This document shows positions 29,550 through 37,001 of a stretch of 38,079 nt of DNA, piece by piece (position 1 is the stretch's first letter; the number at the start of each line of letters is the position of its first letter). The notes beneath the pieces were generated by a model. That model made no database searches. It was not told the origin of the DNA and saw only the letters and a program-made list of their open reading frames with translations. The DNA is from a virus. The DNA lies in the IMG/VR virus record IMGVR_UViG_3300006565_000001, positions 1 to 38,079 of that record. The stretch is one strand, 5' to 3'. The position numbers and the translations under genes were made by a program.

Positions 29550-30737
29550 ATGAGTTTAGGTAACAACATGATTTTGGCTTCAGGCGCAGTTATTGAACCT
29601 GAAAATGTAAGTGTTCCAGTAGTTACAGGAACAGTCGAAACTGGTCAAACATTAACTGGAACTGACGGTGCTTGGAATACATCTGGAGATTTTACTAGAC
29701 AATGGCAAAGAGGTTCAGACACTACTTCTTGGTCAAACATAAGTGGAGCAACAAACTCTACTTATGTATTAACTTCAAATGATGCTGGTTATAAATTTAG
29801 ATTTGCTGTTACCTTAACAAATGATGCTGGAACAGCCACAGCAAATAGTGTTCAAACAAATACACAAGCTGGTCAATGGTATTCTACTGGCACAGGCGGT
29901 AACACAACTTGGACAGCAGGCCCAGGTGTTGACACGGTTTCAATATTTGGAATTGGTCAAGGTGGTCATGGTTCTTCATACTGTAATCAGGTAACTTCAG
30001 GTGTAGGTGGTGGTGGTGGAGCCGCTGGTTACTCTAATAGTGTAAGTGTTACTCCAGGACAAACTTATTATGTTAATTTCCAAAGTTATCAACAAAGCAG
30101 TCAATATGGTTGGTCTTTTTATGGATATGTAAATGGTATAACATCATCTTCGGCTGGTCAAAATTCCCCTGAATCATCTTATTTATTTTATATGAATAGT
30201 GCTGATAATGGAAGCAATACTGCTGGTTCTACATCTAAATCAAAAGCAGATACTAAAAATAATGGTGGTAATGGTTCACCAAACAATTCTTCTGCTGGTG
30301 GTGGCGCTGGTGGATATTCTGGAGCGGGTGGCGCTGGTGGTAGTGGTAACCAAACTTCAGGTAGTTCTGGTTCTGGTGGAGGCGGTGGCGGTGGTTGTGG
30401 TATGGCCGCTTACGCAAATGGCGGTGGCGGTGGCGGCCCTGGTGGCGGTGGCGTTGGTATTAACGGAGAAGGTCCAAGTGGCGCTGGTGGCACATGGAAT
30501 AACCCTACTTTTGAAGGCGGTAAAGGTGGTTCTAGCGGTAGCGATGGCGGAGATGCTACATATCAAAACACAACTTCAGGTAAAGCTGGTGGTAACTACG
30601 GCTCTGGCGGCGGTGGTGGTGGCGCTTGGTATGGTTGGGGACCATGTTCAGGTGCAGGACAATATGCACCAGCGGCTATAAGAATTATTTGGGGTTCAGG
30701 CAGAGCATATCCTTCAACTAATACAGCAGATGTGTAA
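29550..30737 (+). CDS. Ig-like plus glycine-rich fibre tip / adhesin (395 aa)
   Basis: Residues about 20-105 form an Ig-like/Big domain (GTVETGQTLTGTDGAWNTS; RQWQRGSDTTSWSNISGATN). From about 120 onward the protein becomes a glycine-rich domain with long GG/GGG runs at 230-380. These are like the polyglycine-II sandwich adhesins of T-even gp38 proteins and glycine-rich marine phage fibres. It would contact the receptor. A long alternative frame rich in Val/Leu within the same DNA is a shadow of the GGT/GGC repeats. The repeats are GC-richer than the rest of the genome. Confidence 0.8.
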   Translation: MSLGNNMILASGAVIEPENVSVPVVTGTVETGQTLTGTDGAWNTSGDFTRQWQRGSDTTSWSNISGATNSTYVLTSNDAGYKFRFAVTLTNDAGTATANSVQTNTQAGQWYSTGTGGNTTWTAGPGVDTVSIFGIGQGGHGSSYCNQVTSGVGGGGGAAGYSNSVSVTPGQTYYVNFQSYQQSSQYGWSFYGYVNGITSSSAGQNSPESSYLFYMNSADNGSNTAGSTSKSKADTKNNGGNGSPNNSSAGGGAGGYSGAGGAGGSGNQTSGSSGSGGGGGGGCGMAAYANGGGGGGPGGGGVGINGEGPSGAGGTWNNPTFEGGKGGSSGSDGGDATYQNTTSGKAGGNYGSGGGGGGAWYGWGPCSGAGQYAPAAIRIIWGSGRAYPSTNTADV

Positions 30738-30749
30738 AGGAGATAAAAA

Positions 30750-31268
30750 ATGACTTTAAAAAACGCAACACCACCTGAAGATAGAAAATATTATACTAAG
30801 ATTATAGACGGGCAACCTATTAATAATATAGTCGAAGATGAGTTTGACTTAATGAATTATAGAAATATTGATGTGCATGACTCTTCTCTAAATTATCATT
30901 TAGTGGATTGTTCTGCTATGTTTAATCACGATTTTGAAAATTCTCTTTTACCTTATGAAAGACTGGCAGAAACTACAATAGAGTTAGTTGATGAAACATG
31001 GACTCTTGTTGAAAATAAGACTGAATTAACAGGAGAACCATTAGCTGAAAAACAACAATTTGTTGAACAGCAAATGACTTTTGAAAGAGATGCACAAGTT
31101 GAATTGGCAGAAGATTACGAGTCTAAAGAAACAGACCCCACGAAGAAAGCAACTTGGCAACAATTTATAACAGATTTGGAAGATTGGACTTTTGACCCAG
31201 ATGACAAAAATCCTGTATTACCTCCAATACCTGAAAGCATTAGACCTGGCCCGCCAGACGCGAATTAA
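30750..31268 (+). CDS. Hypothetical acidic protein after the fibres (172 aa)
   Basis: An acidic protein with a helical centre (EKQQFVEQQMTFERDAQVEL) and a Pro-rich end (NPVLPPIPESIRPGPPDAN). Position directly after fibre genes and compact acidic nature suggest a fibre assembly chaperone or minor fibre part. No family is recognised. AAAGGAG is well spaced upstream. Confidence 0.65.
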   Translation: MTLKNATPPEDRKYYTKIIDGQPINNIVEDEFDLMNYRNIDVHDSSLNYHLVDCSAMFNHDFENSLLPYERLAETTIELVDETWTLVENKTELTGEPLAEKQQFVEQQMTFERDAQVELAEDYESKETDPTKKATWQQFITDLEDWTFDPDDKNPVLPPIPESIRPGPPDAN

Positions 31269-31283
31269 TTAAAAGGAGTTTTT

Positions 31284-31445
31284 ATGACCATATTATTATT
31301 AATTTTAACAAGCATTGTTACATTATCATCTTTAGTATGTAGCTTTGTTCCTACAAGTCTTTTACCAGATGACGCTAAAAAAGTATTAAAGATTTTAGCT
31401 TTAAACTTTAACAATGTTCATTACGACTGCGACCATGACGAGTAA
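31284..31445 (+). CDS. 53-residue membrane protein
   Basis: The N-terminus MTILLLILTSIVTLSSLVC forms one membrane helix; the tail ends HYDCDHDE. AAAAGGAG precedes the ATG. It sits at the head of a run of small membrane proteins likely involved in lysis or envelope contact. A Cys at residue 19 is not in a proper lipobox. Confidence 0.62.
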   Translation: MTILLLILTSIVTLSSLVCSFVPTSLLPDDAKKVLKILALNFNNVHYDCDHDE

Positions 31446-31450
31446 TTGTT

Positions 31451-31657
31451 ATGAGTGGTCTATCTGAACTTGAACAAGGCAAATTAATAGAAGCAGTCGA
31501 AAGTCTTGAAAAGCAAGTAACAAGATTAAACACAAGACTTGATTCTCTTGAAGGGCAAATGAAGTCAGGTAAAGGCATTGTTATAGGTATCTTTTTAACG
31601 GCTAGTGGTATATCGGCTGCCGCCGCCACAATGTTTGGAAAAATGCTTGGGGAATAA
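31451..31657 (+). CDS. Holin-like protein, XhlA type (68 aa)
   Basis: An N-terminal coiled coil (LEQGKLIEAVESLEKQVTRL, then NTRLDSLEG) is followed by one hydrophobic segment (GIVIGIFLTASGISAAAATM). This is the shape of XhlA/haemolysin-type phage holins. It could form membrane lesions at lysis, or act as a membrane anchor. It is one of three membrane proteins in this block. It holds one of only three GCWGC sites in the genome. Confidence 0.68.
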   Translation: MSGLSELEQGKLIEAVESLEKQVTRLNTRLDSLEGQMKSGKGIVIGIFLTASGISAAAATMFGKMLGE

Positions 31658-32063
31658 CAATAGACAAAAAGGAAGAATAGGAGAATTGTTTGTGTGCTAT
31701 ATTCTTGAAAAATTTGGTTATCAAACAGCTTTTGTTGATACGCAAGGTTATGATGTAATTGTTAATTACAAAAGCAGACCTATTCGTATTCAAGTAAAAT
31801 CTGCTCTCTCAAAAGATTACAATAGAAAAAAAGGTGGTAAACCTAGATATAATTTTGCTACTAACATTGGTGGTGAAAAAAGAAAATACACAAAAGAAGA
31901 TGCAGATATTATCGCTTTATTTGGTTCAGACCATGAAACAGTAATCTTTAAGCTAGTTGATGAAATAAAAACAAAAACACATAAATTATCTGAAGCACAT
32001 TTTTACGATAAGTCTATAATGAAACAAAGTTTTGAGAGGTGTTTAGAATCGTGTTCGGTTTAA
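31647..32063 (+). CDS. PD-(D/E)xK nuclease-like protein (about 138 aa; start uncertain)
   Basis: RQKGRIGELFVCYILEKFGY, then GYDVIVNYKSRPIRIQVKSA, gives the E...D...(Q)xK order of the PD-(D/E)xK endonuclease fold, as in Holliday-junction resolvase-like and homing-type nucleases. The start is unclear. The frame is open from an ATG at 31605, inside the previous gene, but conserved sequence begins after the TTG at 31647. It may debranch DNA before packaging or act as a free-standing nuclease. Its place among membrane protein genes is odd. Confidence 0.65.
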   Translation: MGNNNRQKGRIGELFVCYILEKFGYQTAFVDTQGYDVIVNYKSRPIRIQVKSALSKDYNRKKGGKPRYNFATNIGGEKRKYTKEDADIIALFGSDHETVIFKLVDEIKTKTHKLSEAHFYDKSIMKQSFERCLESCSV

Positions 32064-32488
32064 TTGGCTCTTTATTAGGTTTTGCTAGTTCAGGTTTACC
32101 AGCCGTGCTTGACCATTTTAAACAAAAAAGTTCGCAAAAACATGAGTTAGCTTTAATGGAAATGGCCGCTAAACATAAAATAACAGTAGCTAAAGCAAGG
32201 GCAGATGAAGCCGAAGTAGCAGGTGTGTATCAACACAGTCAAACAATTCAAAACAATGCCAGTAAATGGATAGTTAATTTAAGTGGTCTTGTAAGACCTA
32301 CAGTTACTTTTGCAATATTAGGATTGTATCTAACTGCAAAGACTTTAGCTGTTGTGCAAGTGTATCAAAATGGTGGTGATTTACATGAGTTTTTACCAGA
32401 AATATATTCAGAAACAGATGTTGGTATTTTAAGTTCAGTTGTATGTTTTTGGTTCTCAAGTAGAGCAATAGAGAAAATGAGAAAGTAA
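32051..32488 (+). CDS. Three-helix holin-like protein, GTA holin type (145 aa)
   Basis: The pattern fits phage/gene-transfer-agent holins. It has an N-terminal hydrophobic Gly-rich helix (FGLIGSLLGFASSG) and a long charged helix (QKHELALMEMAAKHKITVAK). Then come RPTVTFAILGLYLTA and a final helix with VVCFWFSSRAIEKMRK. I start it at GTG 32051, with GAGAGGTG 9 bases upstream; GTG 32039 is an alternative. It probably permeabilises the inner membrane at lysis. It overlaps the nuclease gene by 13 bases. Confidence 0.75.
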   Translation: MFGLIGSLLGFASSGLPAVLDHFKQKSSQKHELALMEMAAKHKITVAKARADEAEVAGVYQHSQTIQNNASKWIVNLSGLVRPTVTFAILGLYLTAKTLAVVQVYQNGGDLHEFLPEIYSETDVGILSSVVCFWFSSRAIEKMRK

Positions 32489-32492
32489 TATA

Positions 32493-33056
32493 ATGGATAA
32501 AATTATTGATGCAATAAAAGGAATAATATCACCAGAACAATCTTGGTCAGCTTTTGTTATGAAGATTACAAGTCTTATAATTGTAGCTGTAATTGGATAT
32601 ATAGGTTTTCAACAATATCTTAATCTTGGTGTTGAAGAAGATAACGAAATTCCAATAGTAGAAGTGTATGAAAAAGACCCTGAGAAAAAAGTTAAAGTAG
32701 AAGATTTAATTACTAAACTTCTAAGGTCAAATAGAGATATTGAATCAGTATGGTTATATGATTGGATAGATGCACGAAATATAGTGCCTTTGTATAATGA
32801 ACCTAGAAATAGCGAAGATTTATTACCAACAGGATATTTTATGGAAGGTGATGAATATGTGATTGGTCATTTTGTTTTAAGTCAATGCACCTCTTTAGAT
32901 AGAGATGTAGTCAATACAGCGTGTCCTATTATGTCCTCAGAAGATGCTTGGGGTGTTTTGTTAGTTACCTATCAAAACGATACAGCACCAGACTTAAAAA
33001 CGACTAAAGCAACAGCTATGAAAATATCTGAAATATTATATTTGATTGAGAGATAA
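32493..33056 (+). CDS. Membrane-anchored hypothetical protein (187 aa)
   Basis: One N-terminal membrane helix (ITSLIIVAVIGYIGFQQYL) is followed by a soluble domain of about 145 residues with two cysteines (SQCTSLDRDVVNTACP) that could form a disulfide outside the cytoplasm. The soluble part has an alpha/beta pattern reminiscent of sensor (GAF/PAS-like) folds, not a sure call. The gene lies in the lysis/membrane block and could be involved in lysis timing. Confidence 0.6.
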   Translation: MDKIIDAIKGIISPEQSWSAFVMKITSLIIVAVIGYIGFQQYLNLGVEEDNEIPIVEVYEKDPEKKVKVEDLITKLLRSNRDIESVWLYDWIDARNIVPLYNEPRNSEDLLPTGYFMEGDEYVIGHFVLSQCTSLDRDVVNTACPIMSSEDAWGVLLVTYQNDTAPDLKTTKATAMKISEILYLIER

Positions 33057-33058
33057 TA

Positions 33059-33364
33059 ATGGTAGAAAAAAGTTTAAAAGTTTCAGATAATTCAGTTATA
33101 GCGATACCACTAAGAAATTTAATTGCTATAATTGGAACAGTAGCAGTAGCAGTTTGGGGTTATTTTGGTGTTTCTGAAAGACTAAACTTCATAGAACATG
33201 AACTTGATTTACAAATGAAAGACATAGAGTTAAATAGTGAATTTAGAATTAAATGGCCAAGAGGTGAGATGGGTAGCCTACCAGATGACGCTAGACAAGA
33301 TATGAAAATAGAAATGTTAGAACAAGAAGTAACTAAATTAAAAGATAACAGAGATGAAGAATAA
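33059..33364 (+). CDS. Membrane plus coiled-coil protein, spanin-like candidate (101 aa)
   Basis: The membrane helix (LIAIIGTVAVAVWGYFGV) comes early and is followed by a helical, charged region ending IEMLEQEVTKLKDNRDEE. This topology is like an inner-membrane spanin (Rz), but the class is not certain. The tiny lipoprotein at 4026 would be a possible partner, although far away in the map. It begins in TAATAATGG after the previous stop, with no strong ribosome site. Confidence 0.6.
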   Translation: MVEKSLKVSDNSVIAIPLRNLIAIIGTVAVAVWGYFGVSERLNFIEHELDLQMKDIELNSEFRIKWPRGEMGSLPDDARQDMKIEMLEQEVTKLKDNRDEE

Positions 33365-34860
33365 TGCCTTATGTTGAATTAAAAATACCAAGTGGAGTTT
33401 ATAAAAATGGAACTGAATTACAAGCTAAAGGTCGTTGGCACGACTGTAACTTAGTTCGTTGGGATAATAATGCTATGCAACCAGTAAAAGGTTGGACTCA
33501 ATTAGGTGCTAATACAACAACAGGCAAAGCAAGAAAAATGGTTAGCTGGACTGACAACAATAGAAACAGAAGATTAGCTGTAGGAACACCAAACAAACTT
33601 TATTACTATACTATTGAAGGGCAACAATACGACATAACACCAGTTGGTTTTACCACAGGAAATGATGACGCTGTTGAAAATGTTTCTTATGGTAATTATG
33701 TTTACGGAACAGGAAACTATGGCACACAAAGACCTGACCATGGTATATGGACACCTTGCACAACTTGGTCTTTAGATAATTGGGGACAATATCTAGTTGG
33801 TTGTAGCACAACAGACGGAAAAGTTTATGAGTGGCAGTTAGGCAACGGAACTGTTGCTCAACAAATAGCTAATTGCCCAACAAGTAATCAAGGTATAATT
33901 GTTACGGAAGAAAGAGCGTTAATGCTCTTAGGTGCTGGTGGCGACCCAAAAAAAATACAATGGTCTGATTTAGAAGATAATACAGATTGGACACCAGGTG
34001 GCACGAATCAAGCTGGTAGTTTTAATCTTAATGGTCATGGTAAAGTAATAACAGCAATAAGAACTAAAGGACAAATACTTATACTTTCAACTATTGATGC
34101 CTATACCTCAACTTATGTTGGTTTACCTTTTGTATATTCTTTTGAAAGAGTTGGTTCTAATTGTGGAGTTATTTCAGCAAACTCAATAGTAGCTACTGAT
34201 ACTTTTGCAGTTTGGATGGGTAATGGTCAGTTCTTTATGTATGACGGACTTGTTAAATCATTACCTAGTGATGTTAGCGATTATGTCTTTAGCGACATGA
34301 ATGTTAGTCAAAAAAGTAAAGTATATGCCTTTAACAATTCTCAATTCTCAGAAATATGGTGGTTTTATCCTAGTTCTGATAGCACAGAAAACAATAGATA
34401 TGTTGCTTGGAACTACAAAGAGAATCATTGGTCGATAGGTAACTTAGCTAGAACTTGTGCAGAAGATGAAGGTATATTTTTAAATCCTGTTATGATTGGT
34501 GCTGACTATAAACTTTACGAACACGAAACTGGATATTCATATTCAGGCGAATCAACAAGTGTTTTTGCTGAATCTGGTCCTTATCAACTTGACCAACCAA
34601 GTGGTAAATTGATGAATGTTTTACAAATAATACCAGATGAAAAAACATTAGGTGATGTTTCTGCTAAATTTAAAGTTAGAAATTATCCTACAGGAACAGA
34701 AACAACATATCCTAGTAGCGGTTCTTTTACTTTAGCCAATCCTACAGATGTAAGATTTACTGCTAGAGAAGTTAAATTTAGAGTTGAAACTGCAAGAAAC
34801 GCCGATTGGAGAGTAGGTAATATGCAAATGTTTATAAGGTCAGGTGGGGGTAGAGGATAA
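33364..34860 (+). CDS. Tail nozzle / DNA-stabilisation protein, P22 gp10 or SU10 nozzle-like (498 aa)
   Basis: The protein begins MPYVELKIPSGVYKNGTELQ then AKGRWHDCNLVRW. It consists of beta-propeller-like repeats (RLAVGTPNKLYYYTIEGQQY; DEGIFLNPVMIGADYKLYEH). The opening GxYKNGTExxxKGRWxDxNLVRW is characteristic of phage nozzle proteins. Six copies would plug the tail below the adaptor and carry the fibres. It overlaps its neighbours by one base on each side, so the tail genes are co-translated. Confidence 0.75.
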   Translation: MPYVELKIPSGVYKNGTELQAKGRWHDCNLVRWDNNAMQPVKGWTQLGANTTTGKARKMVSWTDNNRNRRLAVGTPNKLYYYTIEGQQYDITPVGFTTGNDDAVENVSYGNYVYGTGNYGTQRPDHGIWTPCTTWSLDNWGQYLVGCSTTDGKVYEWQLGNGTVAQQIANCPTSNQGIIVTEERALMLLGAGGDPKKIQWSDLEDNTDWTPGGTNQAGSFNLNGHGKVITAIRTKGQILILSTIDAYTSTYVGLPFVYSFERVGSNCGVISANSIVATDTFAVWMGNGQFFMYDGLVKSLPSDVSDYVFSDMNVSQKSKVYAFNNSQFSEIWWFYPSSDSTENNRYVAWNYKENHWSIGNLARTCAEDEGIFLNPVMIGADYKLYEHETGYSYSGESTSVFAESGPYQLDQPSGKLMNVLQIIPDEKTLGDVSAKFKVRNYPTGTETTYPSSGSFTLANPTDVRFTAREVKFRVETARNADWRVGNMQMFIRSGGGRG

Positions 34861-35066
34861 TGAGATTACCATTACCAACTCCAGAATATAACTCAGGTAT
34901 TGCTCAACAAACAAACAATACTTTAGAGCAAGAAGATAAAAAAAATTTTAAGAAAGATACAGATATAAACATTAACGATGGGCGATTAATCCTGAAATCC
35001 CCTAACGGAACACGATATAATATAACAGTAGATAATTCAGGTAATATAACAGCGAGTGCGATATGA
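34860..35066 (+). CDS. Small virion-region hypothetical protein (68 aa)
   Basis: A Pro-rich start (MRLPLPTPEYNSG), an Asn/Gln/Asp-rich middle, and a short beta hairpin end (DGRLILKSPNGTRYNITVDN). No family is recognised. It overlaps the genes on both sides (TAATG and ATGA) and is probably a minor tail part. Confidence 0.62.
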   Translation: MRLPLPTPEYNSGIAQQTNNTLEQEDKKNFKKDTDININDGRLILKSPNGTRYNITVDNSGNITASAI

Positions 35067-35425
35067 ATATAGAAAATTTTGAAAAATGTTGCGAAAGCAT
35101 ACAGAAAGCGTTAGATTATGGAAAGAACAGTCATACTCTTGATGATGTAAGACAAAGTATAGCCAAAGGTGAAATGTTTTTTCATTCCCTTGGAAACTCC
35201 TTTATCATTACGGAAGTTCATGTATTTCCACAGTATTATAATTTACACGGCTTTTTAGCTGGTGGTCATACAGAAGAAATTAAAGAGTTAATGCCAATAT
35301 TAGAAGATAAAGCAAGAGAAGTAGGTTGCAAATATACAACTCTTACTGGTCGTAAAGGTTGGCAAAGACAGTTTAAAGATGTTGGTTATAATCCAACTTT
35401 CTTTACCTTAGACAAGGAGTTATAA
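35063..35425 (+). CDS. GNAT-like small virion-block protein (120 aa)
   Basis: The alpha/beta pattern resembles a compact acetyltransferase-like fold: SFIITEVHVFPQYYNLHGFL, then AGGHTEEIKELMPILEDKAR and YTTLTGRKGWQRQFKDVGYN. Short GNAT-like proteins occur beside ejection protein genes in T7-like phages (gp13 region). Whether it has catalytic activity is unknown; the acetyl-CoA loop is not clear. It overlaps the previous gene by ATGA. Confidence 0.6.
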   Translation: MNIENFEKCCESIQKALDYGKNSHTLDDVRQSIAKGEMFFHSLGNSFIITEVHVFPQYYNLHGFLAGGHTEEIKELMPILEDKAREVGCKYTTLTGRKGWQRQFKDVGYNPTFFTLDKEL

Positions 35426-35426
35426 A

Positions 35427-36992
35427 ATGGCTAAAACAAAAGGCAGTCAAAGTTCAGAGTTAGACCCCGCAATCAGACAGATGATGCAAGAAACCTTTGA
35501 CTTAGGTAAAGGCACCATAACGGAAACTAGACCTGTTTTAGATGCAGACGGAAACCAGATTATTGATTATGTAGCAGGCCCAGGTGGTTCACGAATACCT
35601 ATACCAAGAACAACAACAGGACTAAAAGAATATCAAGAATACGAAGATAAAAGATTCGCAAGTCCTAGTGCATCAACAGGATTCGGTGAAGCTGGTTTAA
35701 GTAATTATCTTTATAGTAACAACCAACCATTTACAGAAACACAAAGACTAGATGATTTATATGGTCGTATGTCAACGGCCGCAAACTATACACCTCAAGA
35801 TGTAACTTCAAGAGATGTAACTTCAAGAGATGTTGCCGCTGGAACTATTGATTTACCAGAGGTAATAGCTAGAACAATGGTCGATTCAAGAGATGTAACA
35901 GGTGAAAGAGTTGCAGACCCGAATGATATTTCAGCAAGAGAAGTTTTAGAAAGAGGTTTTAATATTGAAAGAATTGGTCAGCCAGGGTTATTAGACCCAG
36001 TAACACTAGCAGATACTTCTTTAGACCCTTATATGAACCCTTACAATCAATATGTTAGAGATTTTACTATAAATGACATATTAGAAGGTAGAGATAGGTC
36101 ATTATCACAATTACAAGATAGAGCCATTAAAGCGGGTGCTTTTGGCGGAAGTAGAGAAGGTGTAGAAGCTGGTCTTATTCAAAGCAAAGCATTATCAGAA
36201 ATAGCAAAACAAAGTGCTTTATTAGGTCAACAAGGTTTTAATACAGCTTCACAATTAGCTTCACAAGACATAGGTTTATTAAATCAAGCACAAAGAGATA
36301 ACATTACAAATCAAATGGAAGCACAAAGATTAAATCAAGCTACTGATTTAGCGGCCGAACAATCAATGTTAGATGCGGCCATGGAAGCACAAAGATTAAA
36401 TCAAGCTAGAGATTTATCATTAGGTCAATTTAATACAGAAATGATGCAACAATCTGCTTTAGCAAATCAAGCCAATCAAAGAGAAATTGAATTAGCAAAT
36501 GCGACTAGAGATTTACAAGCACAAGGCATGAATCAAGAAGATGCGTTTAGAGTCGCACAATCAAATGTTGACAACAAATATCGAGCCCAAGCACAGAATG
36601 TAGCTAATACACTTGAAGCAGATTTAGCCAATCAAGCATCATCATTACAAGCAGATTTAGCCAATCAATCATCATCATTACAGGCCGCTATGGCAAATCA
36701 AGGTGCTGGTCTTGAAGCTAACGCATTAAATCAACAAGGGTTATTATCAGCGGCCGATTTAGCTAGAGGAACAAATCAATCAACAATAGATAGATATAAT
36801 CAACTAAGAGAAGTTGGTGGCGTTCAAGACGCTAGAGAGCAACAAACATTAGACTTTGATTATCAGCAGTTCTTAGAAGGGCAAGAGTATCAAATGATGT
36901 TAGCACAATTCTTAGGTGGTTTATTACAAGGATTCCCAACACCTATGAAATCAAGAGGGAAAGAGAGCGGTTTCTCAACGCTATTTGGTTAG
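35427..36992 (+). CDS. Repeat-rich probable internal virion protein (521 aa)
   Basis: The second half is Ala/Gln/Asn-rich helical repeats (EAQRLNQATDLAAEQSMLDA; ADLANQASSLQADLANQ), and the first half has a DVTSRDVTSRDV tandem. The motif IKAGAFGGSREGVEAGL near residues 240-260 is common in podovirus internal/ejection proteins. It likely lies inside the capsid and is delivered into the host envelope. AAGGAG precedes the start. Exact DNA repeats inside the gene suggest growth by duplication. Confidence 0.75.
   Translation: MAKTKGSQSSELDPAIRQMMQETFDLGKGTITETRPVLDADGNQIIDYVAGPGGSRIPIPRTTTGLKEYQEYEDKRFASPSASTGFGEAGLSNYLYSNNQPFTETQRLDDLYGRMSTAANYTPQDVTSRDVTSRDVAAGTIDLPEVIARTMVDSRDVTGERVADPNDISAREVLERGFNIERIGQPGLLDPVTLADTSLDPYMNPYNQYVRDFTINDILEGRDRSLSQLQDRAIKAGAFGGSREGVEAGLIQSKALSEIAKQSALLGQQGFNTASQLASQDIGLLNQAQRDNITNQMEAQRLNQATDLAAEQSMLDAAMEAQRLNQARDLSLGQFNTEMMQQSALANQANQREIELANATRDLQAQGMNQEDAFRVAQSNVDNKYRAQAQNVANTLEADLANQASSLQADLANQSSSLQAAMANQGAGLEANALNQQGLLSAADLARGTNQSTIDRYNQLREVGGVQDAREQQTLDFDYQQFLEGQEYQMMLAQFLGGLLQGFPTPMKSRGKESGFSTLFG
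36315..36683. repeat. In-gene duplications in the 521-aa protein gene
   Basis: A 28-base unit at 36315-36342 recurs exactly at 36381-36408. A 33-base unit (ADLANQASSLQ) at 36618-36650 is tandemly repeated at 36651-36683 with very few changes. A 15-base tandem lies at 35799-35828. All keep the frame. They mark slippage-type or recombination growth of the helical repeats. Confidence 0.85.
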
Positions 36993-37001
36993 AGGTAAAA
37001 A

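Noticed and set aside
30199-30681. 160-aa Val/Leu-rich frame on the plus strand
   Set aside because: It is the shifted reading of GGT/GGC glycine repeats in the fibre-tip gene and has no ribosome site.
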